From an uncultured Planctomycetaceae bacterium (GTDB taxonomy: Bacteria; Planctomycetota; Planctomycetia; Pirellulales; Pirellulaceae): a stretch of DNA of 14,329 nucleotides. Positions 7,489 to 14,329 of the stretch are shown here, one piece after another (within the stretch, counting starts at the first letter, position 1; each line of letters begins with the position of its first letter). The position numbers and the translations under genes are program-made. The notes below the pieces were generated by a model. It was not told where the DNA came from and ran no database searches. It saw nothing but the letters and a program-made list of their open reading frames with translations. The stretch spans positions 1 to 14,329 of the forward strand of contig CALELC010000504.1 of the NCBI GenBank assembly GCA_937904535.1, written 5' to 3'.

Positions 7489-8091
7489 TTATTCGGGCTG
7501 AACTTTGCGCAGCGCGTGAGCGGCCGCACGGTCGACGTGATAGACGCTTCCTCCGCCTGGACGCTCGGCGTCTCGGGCCTGTTCCAAGGCAGGCACCGCA
7601 CGTGCCGCGGCCGGACCGACCTCACCGATCAATTCAGCGGCCGAGCAAGCCATGCCGCGTTCTTCGGCATCCAGTCGCGCAATCAGAAAATCGAGCGGTT
7701 CGTCGAGTTTGCCGCTGCGACACAACGCGTACGCCGCGGCCATTTGCACCGCTTGGGACTGCTCGTCGCCGAGCAGCTGTTCCAGTTTCTCCGTGGCCTT
7801 TTGCAAACCATCGCCACCGATCCGGCCGAGCTCGACTGCGGCCAAATAGCGAACGGCAGCGTCGGTATGATCGAGGGCAGCGGCGAGCGGTTTGCTCGCC
7901 TCGTCTTCAAAGCGGGCGAGCGTCCGCACCGCACGGCAGCGGACCGTCCGATCCTCGTCATCGAGCAACGCTACACACTCTTTCAGCGTCAGGCCGGCGA
8001 CCGTTGGCGTCTCGGCGTAGGCCAGCGGCATCGCTGAGCAGAGGAGCATTCCCAAAATCCACGGCAGTCGCTGGCGTCCAAGTCGATGCAT
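7489..8091 (-). CDS. Secreted HEAT-repeat protein
   Basis: A 200-aa protein with a signal peptide (residues 1-26, probable cleavage after AYA) followed by alpha-helical HEAT repeats. Seen repeats: LKECVALLDDEDRTVRCRAV (about 36-55), the block ending AAALDHTDAAVRYLAAVELG (74-93), a third around KLEQLLGDEQSQAVQMAAAY (101-120), and further helical pairs to 195. HEAT repeats are protein-binding scaffolds, and no catalytic residues are apparent. It precedes the sulfatase by 14 nt on the same strand. Sulfatases and HEAT or PBS-lyase-type repeat proteins are often neighbours in planctomycetes, so a role with the sulfatase is inferred from context only. The 200 nt upstream separate it from the DUF4432 gene and probably carry its own promoter. 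The last repeat ends with RKVQPE, so the protein appears complete. Confidence 0.85.
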   Translation of the reverse strand: MHRLGRQRLPWILGMLLCSAMPLAYAETPTVAGLTLKECVALLDDEDRTVRCRAVRTLARFEDEASKPLAAALDHTDAAVRYLAAVELGRIGGDGLQKATEKLEQLLGDEQSQAVQMAAAYALCRSGKLDEPLDFLIARLDAEERGMACSAAELIGEVGPAAARAVPALEQARDAERPGGGSVYHVDRAAAHALRKVQPE

Positions 8092-8134
8092 GACAGACTC
8101 ACGATTAACACGAACAGAATAGGTGCACGGCCGC

Positions 8135-8152
8135 TAGCTGCATGTTAGCTGC
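8135..8152. repeat. Direct repeat TAGCTGC, one helical turn apart
   Basis: TAGCTGC occurs at 8135-8141 and 8146-8152, 11 bp apart start to start, 44-61 bp upstream of the HEAT-repeat gene start. Spacing of one DNA turn is compatible with a dimeric regulator site, but two 7-mers may be chance. The rest of the 200-nt spacer (8092-8291) shows nothing else I can support. Confidence 0.25.
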
Positions 8153-8291
8153 CGGGCGTTCAGGTTGCTGCAAGGGAGCGTCGCAAAGTGCCCTGCATCG
8201 TTGGCCACTGGAAGGCGGAACAGCGCACCGGGCGAGGCGGACTTTGGGCAAGTTCCGGACCGATTGATGGGTGCCCCTGACAGACGAACCC

Positions 8292-9467
8292 CTAGCTGCC
8301 GCTCCAAGTTGGATTGGGTTGCGAGCTGATCTCGGGCGGTTGGTTTCCAGCGAGCGCTGCGATACGACTCTCGAACTCGCTGACCTGCCCGGGTTGGTCC
8401 AGCGGATGCAAACCGAGGCGGAAGGTGACGGTCTGGCCCGGAGCGAGCGAAACGACGCGTCCCTGCTGGGCTTCTTGGGAATGCGGATTGGGAAAATTCG
8501 TTGCCGGTTCCAAGCCGGTCACATAGCCGTCGGCTTCGGCTGCCGTGTTTTTCCAGAGGATGAAGTACGGGAGCGTGCGCGTGTCGATCGTTACTCCGAA
8601 GCCACGCCCGCCATCGGCGCCGCGGAGCAGGGCCGCGGATTGCCCTTCGGCGTCACTGTGCAACTGGGCAAAGTAGACCCGTTCGGCATAGCCGGATTGC
8701 GGCGGACCGATTTTATTCCAGCGATCGATTTCGGCGGCCGCGTGAGTGTCTTTAGGAGCGAGGGTGCGTACCGGTGCGATGACCGTTGCGCCCTCGGCCA
8801 GTACTGGCGAGCCAAGATTGATGTGGTAGAGCAACTGCGCCGTCGCCGGGGTCGAAAGCTCGTTGGTCACCTCGTCGATGATTTCCACGGCGGCCGCACC
8901 GGCGGTGAACACGGCGCGGCTGCGCAGTCGTAGGCGCTTGAAGAACAGCTTCGACTCGACGATTTCGCCGCACAACTCGACGCGGCCGCTGGCGACGTCG
9001 ACGTTCACGCTCAAGCTGTGCGCCGGCAGGTTCGCGATCCGGCCGTGTAGCGGGTATCGCAGGACGCCGTCGTCCGTGCGATCAGGAGCGCCGTTGCTTT
9101 CCAGCCCGCAGCGCACCACGAGTTCATCAAAACCTTCGAGCCAACCGAGCCCATCGGGATCGGCCAGCGGCACGAGCGCCGGGTGAACGGGGCCATCGAC
9201 CGGTGACTTCCAGCCGTACGGCGTGCTGGGCGTGGTGATCTGCCAAATCCCCATGCCCCGCCCAGGCAGCACCACCGTCGTCGCCGCACCGGTATCGATC
9301 AGGCAAACTTCGAGCCCTGCTGACTTACCACTGGTCAGTACCGCATGGGAAATCCGCACGCTGCCCCGCTCGGTGCGATACTCGCCAGCGACGCTGGAAT
9401 CATCCAGCAACCGCAGGCTGACAGCGGAAGAATCGTACAGACGGAGCAGTGGAGGGGCGGTGGTCAT
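8292..9467 (-). CDS. DUF4432 family aldose-1-epimerase-like protein
   Basis: A 391-aa protein of the DUF4432 branch of the galactose-mutarotase superfamily, expected to interconvert anomers of a sugar or to bind one. Seen: a beta-rich sequence with RGMGIWQITTPSTPYGWKSP (about 70-89), YPLHGRIANLPAH (138-150), LLYHINLGSPVL (212-223) and GLEPATNFPNPH (318-329), which are the landmarks of this family with its conserved His and Glu residues. The start at 9467 was preferred because the open frame from 9548 adds 27 Cys/Arg/Ser-rich residues unlike the family and would run deep into the divergent promoter region. No strong ribosome-binding site precedes either. It is divergent from the cupin gene across 147 nt and probably works with that cassette. 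It lacks a signal peptide, so it acts in the cytoplasm. Confidence 0.87.
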   Translation of the reverse strand: MTTAPPLLRLYDSSAVSLRLLDDSSVAGEYRTERGSVRISHAVLTSGKSAGLEVCLIDTGAATTVVLPGRGMGIWQITTPSTPYGWKSPVDGPVHPALVPLADPDGLGWLEGFDELVVRCGLESNGAPDRTDDGVLRYPLHGRIANLPAHSLSVNVDVASGRVELCGEIVESKLFFKRLRLRSRAVFTAGAAAVEIIDEVTNELSTPATAQLLYHINLGSPVLAEGATVIAPVRTLAPKDTHAAAEIDRWNKIGPPQSGYAERVYFAQLHSDAEGQSAALLRGADGGRGFGVTIDTRTLPYFILWKNTAAEADGYVTGLEPATNFPNPHSQEAQQGRVVSLAPGQTVTFRLGLHPLDQPGQVSEFESRIAALAGNQPPEISSQPNPTWSGS

Positions 9468-9559
9468 CGTGGCGGCGCTGGAGAGGGAACACGGGGATGG
9501 ATCTGCTGATGGTATTCTTGTAACCCTTCGCCGCAGACAATAAAACATCCCTCGCCCCT

Positions 9560-9582
9560 AACGACAGGCGTGTGCCGTCGTT
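9560..9582. promoter_or_regulatory. Hairpin/operator-like inverted repeat in the divergent promoter region
   Basis: AACGAC-A-GGC pairs with GCC-GTCGTT across a GTGT loop: 9 bp with one bulged A. It lies 33 nt upstream of the cupin start, within the 147-nt gap between that gene and the divergent DUF4432 gene. It could be an operator read by both genes, or a leader-RNA hairpin. TTGTAA at 9518-9523 and the AT-rich ACAATAAAA at 9537-9545 might be promoter elements, but the spacing is not canonical. Confidence 0.35.
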
Positions 9583-9614
9583 CGTTCCCCCTTTCTGTGT
9601 TTGCGGAGTTTTTG

Positions 9615-10865
9615 ATGGCTAGCGTTCGGCTCGATGAAGGTTTGATCAAGGGTGACAGCGTTGCCTCGATCCTCGATTCGGCGATGGACGCGAATGGTGG
9701 ACTGCTCCGCCTCACGCCCACCTGGGTTCCGCGGTCGTTCTTGCACCCCGGACGCCGCATCAAGTTGCATCCGAGCGATTACTACCGTTTCGGCGCCAAC
9801 CGCGGCGGGATCGACGAGCGTTGGTTCGGCAGCACGACAGAAGCCGCCAACGAAGGCCGCGTCTGGCACGAAGGACTGAGCTTCTGTTTGTTCGAAGGCA
9901 AGAAGTTCTTGCTCAAGGACGCCGTTGCCGAGCGCGGTGCTGATCTGGTCGGCAAAGCGATCTTCGACAAGTACAACCGCTGGCCGGTGTACTCGAAGTT
10001 CTTCGACAACATGGGGCCGATCCCGCACCACATGCACCAGAGCTTCGAAGACGCTGCCCTGGTCGGCCAAGAAGGCAAGCCCGAGAGCTACTACTTCCCG
10101 CCCCAGCTCAACAACGTCGACAACAATTTCGCCTACACGTTCATGGGGCTGGAGCCCGGAACTCAGCCGGAAGATGTCCGTCGCTGTCTGGAAAACTGGA
10201 ACGAGGGCGACAACGGCATCCTCGACCTGAGCCGCGCTTACCGGCTGAAACGCGGTACCGGTTGGTTGATCCCGCCAGGCGTGTTGCACGCTCCTGGTTC
10301 GCTCTGCACCTACGAGCCACAGTGGGGCAGCGACGTGTTTGGGATGTACCAGTCGATCGTCGAAGGCCGCTATGTGCCTTGGTCGCTGCTGGTCAAAGAC
10401 ATGCCGGAAGACAAGCATCAGGACCTGGACTTCATCGTCGGGCAGCTCGATTGGGAAAAGAACGTCGACACCCACTTCAAACAGTCGAACTACCTCGAGC
10501 CGATCCGTGACGAAGCCAAGAGCGGTGACGGCTACGAGGATCTGTGGATCGTTTACGGCACCGTCGATGGCCAGCAATTGTTCAGCGCCAAAGAGTTGAC
10601 GCTGCAGCCAGGAGCCAAGTGCGTGCTGCAAGATCCCGGCGCCAGCTCGTGGATCACGGTACAAGGCCGCGGCCGCATCGGGTCACTGGAACTGCAAACC
10701 CCGGCGATGATTCGCTTTGGTGAAAACACCACCGACGAAGTGTTCATCAGCCACACCGCGGCGACCGCGGGAGTGGAAATCGAGAACACCGGCAGCGAGC
10801 CGCTGGTCGGCCTGCGGTACTTCGGACCCGATACCCACAGCAACCTGCCCAAGGCAGGAAGCTGA
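9615..10865 (+). CDS. Mannose-6-phosphate-isomerase-like cupin protein
   Basis: A 416-aa cytoplasmic protein that resembles class I phosphomannose isomerases in overall cupin layout, suggesting aldose-ketose isomerisation of a sugar or sugar phosphate. Seen: PGRRIKLHPSDYYRFGANRG (45-64), GPIPHHMHQ (134-142) with candidate metal ligands His139 and His141, GKPESYYFPPQLN (154-166) with Glu157, GTGWLIPPGVLHAPGS (214-229) with His225, and a second, degenerate cupin-like barrel at about 320-405 without clustered histidines. The start at 9615 follows GGAG by 7 nt; a GTG-initiated extension to 9570 would lie in the hairpin and was rejected. It is first in a three-gene run with the TIM-barrel and Gfo/Idh genes. 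The substrate is unknown. Homologues are usually annotated only as isomerase-like or hypothetical. Confidence 0.75.
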   Translation: MASVRLDEGLIKGDSVASILDSAMDANGGLLRLTPTWVPRSFLHPGRRIKLHPSDYYRFGANRGGIDERWFGSTTEAANEGRVWHEGLSFCLFEGKKFLLKDAVAERGADLVGKAIFDKYNRWPVYSKFFDNMGPIPHHMHQSFEDAALVGQEGKPESYYFPPQLNNVDNNFAYTFMGLEPGTQPEDVRRCLENWNEGDNGILDLSRAYRLKRGTGWLIPPGVLHAPGSLCTYEPQWGSDVFGMYQSIVEGRYVPWSLLVKDMPEDKHQDLDFIVGQLDWEKNVDTHFKQSNYLEPIRDEAKSGDGYEDLWIVYGTVDGQQLFSAKELTLQPGAKCVLQDPGASSWITVQGRGRIGSLELQTPAMIRFGENTTDEVFISHTAATAGVEIENTGSEPLVGLRYFGPDTHSNLPKAGS

Positions 10866-10876
10866 CTGAGTTAAGG

Positions 10877-11004
10877 GTTGTTGGTTGTTGGTAGACGGGG
10901 AGATTGGGAGCTGAGCTCAATCGGCTGATCAAGCTGAAATTCATCCCTGTCTACCTGCCGCGCTCGACGGAACCATCAACCGCTCTGACCCAACAACCGA
11001 CAAC
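10877..11004. repeat. Nested imperfect inverted repeats between cupin and TIM-barrel genes
   Basis: The outer arms are GTTGTTGGTTGTTGG (10877-10891) and CCAACAACCGACAAC (10990-11004), complementary at 14 of 15 positions. The inner arms are GGTAGACGGGG (10890-10900) and CCCTGTCTACC (10945-10955), complementary at 10 of 11. Inside these, GATT-GAGC and GCTC-AATC (10903-10923) form an 8-bp hairpin with a two-base bulge. Together they fill most of the 187-nt gap. The 9-mer CCGTCTACC, complementary to part of the inner arm, recurs at 12160-12168 in the next intergenic gap. It may be an RNA structure modulating downstream expression or a dispersed intergenic repeat. Confidence 0.55.
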
Positions 11005-11052
11005 TTACAACCTACTCCTGGCTCTTCCGTTTCCTTCAACGCTTGAAACGCT

Positions 11053-12123
<1,071 letters not shown>

Positions 12124-12183
12124 TCGTCTCTCGTTCACCCCTCTCCCGTTCCCCACTTACCGTCTACCGTCCAGGATCGCTTC

Positions 12184-13314
12184 ATGAAGAACGTCAACAT
12201 CGGCATGATCGGGTATGGCTTCATGGGCAAGGCGCATAGCAACGCCTACGCTCAGGCCAGCCATTTCTTCCCCTGCGAATATCGCCCGGTGCTCAAAGCG
12301 CTGTGCGCTCGCAACAAGGAAAAAGCTGAAGGGTTTGCCAAAACTTGGGGCTACGAGTCGATCGAAACCGATTGGCGCGAGTTGCTCAAGCGGGACGATA
12401 TCGACGCGGTCGACATCTGCACGCCCAACAATCTCCACAAGGAAATCGCCATCGAAGCCGCGAAGGCCGGCAAGATGATCCTGTGCGAGAAGCCGCTGGC
12501 GATGAACGTTGCCGAAGGCGAAGAAATGTGTGCGGCGGTCGAGCAGGCCGGCGTCAAGAACATGGTCTGGTACAACTACCGCCGGGTTCCCGCGGTGACG
12601 TTGGCCAAGAAGCTGATCGACGAAGGCCGGCTCGGCAAGATCTTCCACTACCGTGCGAACTTCCTGCAGGACTGGACGATCAACGCGGACGTTCCGCAAG
12701 GTGGCGCCGCGACGTGGCGGTTGGATGCCGAAGCGGCTGGCAGCGGCGTGACCGGCGACTTGCTGGCGCACTGCATCGACACCGCGCTGTGGCTCAACGG
12801 CGGGATCAAAGACGTGTCAGCCGTTACTGAGACGTTCGTCAAGGAACGGACGCATGCCGAAACAGGCAAGAAGGAACCGGTGAAGATCGACGACGCCTGT
12901 TCGTTCTTCTGTCACTTCGAAAACGGTTCGCTCGGGTTGTTCGAATCGACTCGCTACGCTCGCGGGCACAAGGCGCTGTACACGCTGGAAATCAACGGCG
13001 AACACGCCTCGATCCGCTGGGACCTGCACGACCTCCACCGTTTGCAATACTTCGATCACTCGGATGACTCGGTCGTCCGCGGTTGGCGAAGTGTCCATGT
13101 CAGCGATGGTGACCAGCCGTACATGGGCAATTGGTGGGTTCCCGGCCTGCAGATCGGCTATGAGCACACCTTCATTCATCAAGTCGCCGACTTCCTGAAA
13201 TCGCTGGAAACCGGCGAGGAAGCGCGTCCCAACTTCCGCGATGCCTTGGAAACGCAGAAGGTTTGCGACGCCGTGCTCGCCAGCGCCGCTGAGCGCTCCT
13301 GGAAATCGATCTAA
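12184..13314 (+). CDS. Gfo/Idh/MocA family oxidoreductase
   Basis: A 376-aa NAD(P)-dependent sugar or inositol dehydrogenase. Seen: a Rossmann fold opening with GMIGYGFMGKAHS (7-19), DICTPNNLHKEIAIEAAKAGK (77-97), the signature CEKPLAMN (101-108) with Lys103, and GDLLAHCIDTALWL (191-204) with the probable catalytic His196. A C-terminal alpha/beta substrate domain follows to 376, including VPGLQIGYEHTFIHQVADFL. The length is typical. AGGA sits 7 nt before the ATG, supporting the start. There is no Tat or Sec signal, unlike many planctomycete paralogues, so it is cytoplasmic. It is the last gene of the cupin/TIM-barrel run and probably oxidises the same sugar that those proteins rearrange. The direction of the redox step and the substrate cannot be told from sequence. 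Confidence 0.93.
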   Translation: MKNVNIGMIGYGFMGKAHSNAYAQASHFFPCEYRPVLKALCARNKEKAEGFAKTWGYESIETDWRELLKRDDIDAVDICTPNNLHKEIAIEAAKAGKMILCEKPLAMNVAEGEEMCAAVEQAGVKNMVWYNYRRVPAVTLAKKLIDEGRLGKIFHYRANFLQDWTINADVPQGGAATWRLDAEAAGSGVTGDLLAHCIDTALWLNGGIKDVSAVTETFVKERTHAETGKKEPVKIDDACSFFCHFENGSLGLFESTRYARGHKALYTLEINGEHASIRWDLHDLHRLQYFDHSDDSVVRGWRSVHVSDGDQPYMGNWWVPGLQIGYEHTFIHQVADFLKSLETGEEARPNFRDALETQKVCDAVLASAAERSWKSI

Positions 13315-13329
13315 ACCCCGTTGAGGTGC

Positions 13330-13368
13330 GACTGCTAAACTGATTGCGTTGTCGCGGTCAGTTCAGTC
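13330..13368. terminator. Imperfect hairpin after the oxidoreductase gene
   Basis: AACTGA (13338-13343) pairs with TCAGTT (13358-13363) over a 14-nt loop. An outer GACT (13330-13333) pairs with AGTC (13365-13368), with 4- and 1-nt internal gaps. It lies 15 nt after the oxidoreductase stop and 25 nt before the next gene. There is no T-tract, so termination is possible but unproven. Confidence 0.35.
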
Positions 13369-13393
13369 CACCGGCGTGAAGATCGATTGAGGA

Positions 13394-14329
13394 ATGATGG
13401 AAGCCTGCCAGTGCCGTTCGCAGCGGTCGATTTATCGGCCGCTGCTCTGTCTTGTGCTGGTGCTCGGCTGGGCGGGCGGCTGGTTAGCCTTACCGGCACG
13501 AGCTGGCGAACAGACGCTGGCATCTACCGGTTCCGGCCCGTTTGACGCGATTGCGGTTTGCCCGCCCGGACTGCAACCGGCGCTGCAAAGTTGGGTCAGT
13601 CGAAGAACTGGTGAGGGCTTGGCGGTGTGTGTGATCGCACCGGAGCCGACCGCCGCGGCGACCAAACGCAAAATCGCCGCAGCAGCCGCATTGGAACGCA
13701 CGCGTTACGTGCTGCTTGTAGGGGACACACAACTGTCGCCGGACGGTCGGGCCATCGATGCCCGGCTTTTCGTCCCCACGATCTATCAACAGGCCGATGC
13801 CACCGCGCCCTGGCAAGCGGTCCCCTATCTGCCGGGCGATTACCAGTATGGCGACTTCGACGACGATGGCGTCGTGAATGCCGCCGTGGGACGTCTGCCG
13901 GTCAAGACGCTGGAACAAGCGACGGCGCTGTTTGCACGAATCGCCGCCTACGAAGATAGCCGCGATTTCGGCATTTGGCGGTCGCGGGTGGATCTGGTCG
14001 CTGGCATGGGCGGTTTCGGGCCATTGATCGATGGCGCCATCGAAACGATTACCAGCGGGATCATCACCGGCTACCTGCCGGGTGCTGTTCGTACGCGCGT
14101 GACTCACGCCGGTCCCGAGAGTTTGTTCTTTCCGGGCAATGACAAGTTCACCGACACGGTGTTGGCGAACTACGCCGACGGATCGCGATTTTGGGTGTAT
14201 GCCGGGCATGGCCACATTCGTGAACTCGACCGAGTACCGGCGACGCAGTTTGGGCGTCCGGTGCTGGCGGTCGATGATGTAGAACGCCTGCGCCGCTCGG
14301 CCGATGGGGCTCCGATCGCCTTATTGTTG
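13394..14329 (+). CDS. Secreted gingipain-like (C25 family) cysteine peptidase, N-terminal part
   Basis: The frame stays open to the window edge (312 codons seen), so the gene is truncated. Seen: a signal peptide with hydrophobic LLCLVLVLGWAGGWLAL (17-33) and probable cleavage after ARA (38); then ERTRYVLLVGD (101-111), DYQYGDFDDDGVVNAAVGRLPV (149-170) and FWVYAGHGH (266-274). The layout strand-LLVGD, Asp-rich DGxxxxAVGRLPV, then a GHG histidine matches gingipain-type C25 peptidases, where that His (272) is catalytic. The catalytic Cys in gingipain lies some 33 residues further on, which here falls at or just past the window end, so activity cannot be judged. GAGGA at 13389-13393 abuts the first ATG, so the second, in-frame ATG (13397) may be the real start. 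It lies 79 nt after the oxidoreductase gene and may be separately expressed. Confidence 0.78.
   Translation, partial: MMEACQCRSQRSIYRPLLCLVLVLGWAGGWLALPARAGEQTLASTGSGPFDAIAVCPPGLQPALQSWVSRRTGEGLAVCVIAPEPTAAATKRKIAAAAALERTRYVLLVGDTQLSPDGRAIDARLFVPTIYQQADATAPWQAVPYLPGDYQYGDFDDDGVVNAAVGRLPVKTLEQATALFARIAAYEDSRDFGIWRSRVDLVAGMGGFGPLIDGAIETITSGIITGYLPGAVRTRVTHAGPESLFFPGNDKFTDTVLANYADGSRFWVYAGHGHIRELDRVPATQFGRPVLAVDDVERLRRSADGAPIALLL

Noticed and set aside
9468..9548. Upstream start for the DUF4432 gene
   Set aside because: It would add 27 atypical residues and consume the divergent promoter region; GAGGG directly abuts that ATG with no spacing.
9558..10664. 368-codon open frame on the minus strand opposite the cupin gene
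   Set aside because: It is a mirror of a well-motivated cupin frame; hydrophobic and Asp/Val-rich runs follow from complementary codons, and no start signal or family is visible.
13490..14215. 241-codon open frame on the minus strand near the window end
   Set aside because: The plus strand carries a continuous frame with a signal peptide and C25 peptidase motifs to the window edge; the minus frame is its shadow.

Overview
This window looks like a chromosomal segment from a planctomycete, most likely Pirellulaceae-like. The evidence is a GC-rich genome with sparse, mostly monocistronic or two-gene units, a secreted sulfatase beside a HEAT-repeat protein, a secreted PQQ-type beta-propeller with a planctomycete-style N-terminus, and a cupin/TIM-barrel/Gfo-Idh sugar cassette. 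The assignment rests on gene content alone; no rRNA or marker tree is available here. No tRNA, rRNA, CRISPR array, insertion sequence or phage gene is visible.

Layout. (1) 165-1502 (+): homoserine dehydrogenase with a C-terminal ACT domain, facing (2) 1604-2860 (-): a multi-pass membrane acetyltransferase of the HGSNAT/DUF1624 type. Just upstream of it, on the same strand, is a 45-codon ORF (2869-3006) that reads like the tail of a larger lost protein. (3) 3007-3483 has no convincing gene; it holds short repeats and a hairpin. (4) 3484-4941 (-): a secreted PQQ-like beta-propeller, divergent from (5) 4940-5362 (+): an ArfB-type peptidyl-tRNA hydrolase. Their predicted start codons overlap. ArfB is followed by (6) 5393-5815 (+): a YjbQ-family protein. 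(7) 9467 to 5861 (-): a DUF4432 aldose-epimerase-like protein, then after 200 nt a secreted HEAT-repeat protein and, 14 nt on, a secreted sulfatase whose active-site motif departs from the consensus. (8) 9615-13314 (+): a three-gene sugar cassette (mannose-6-phosphate-isomerase-like cupin, xylose-isomerase-like TIM barrel, Gfo/Idh/MocA oxidoreductase), divergent from the DUF4432 gene. (9) 13394 to the window edge (+): the N-terminal part of a secreted gingipain-like (C25) cysteine peptidase.

How the genes work together. The DUF4432, cupin, TIM-barrel and oxidoreductase genes plausibly form a divergently organised unit for mutarotation, isomerisation and NAD(P)-dependent oxidation of an unidentified sugar. 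The adjacent secreted sulfatase would fit prior desulfation of a polysaccharide, as is typical of marine planctomycetes. ArfB and YjbQ probably share a transcript without an obvious shared pathway. Homoserine dehydrogenase is core amino-acid metabolism.

I found no single locus that I can defend as a wholly new system. The points most worth following up are the CAVVR sulfatase motif, the uncharacterised sugar cassette with its structured intergenic DNA, the overlapping divergent starts, and the truncated C25 peptidase.
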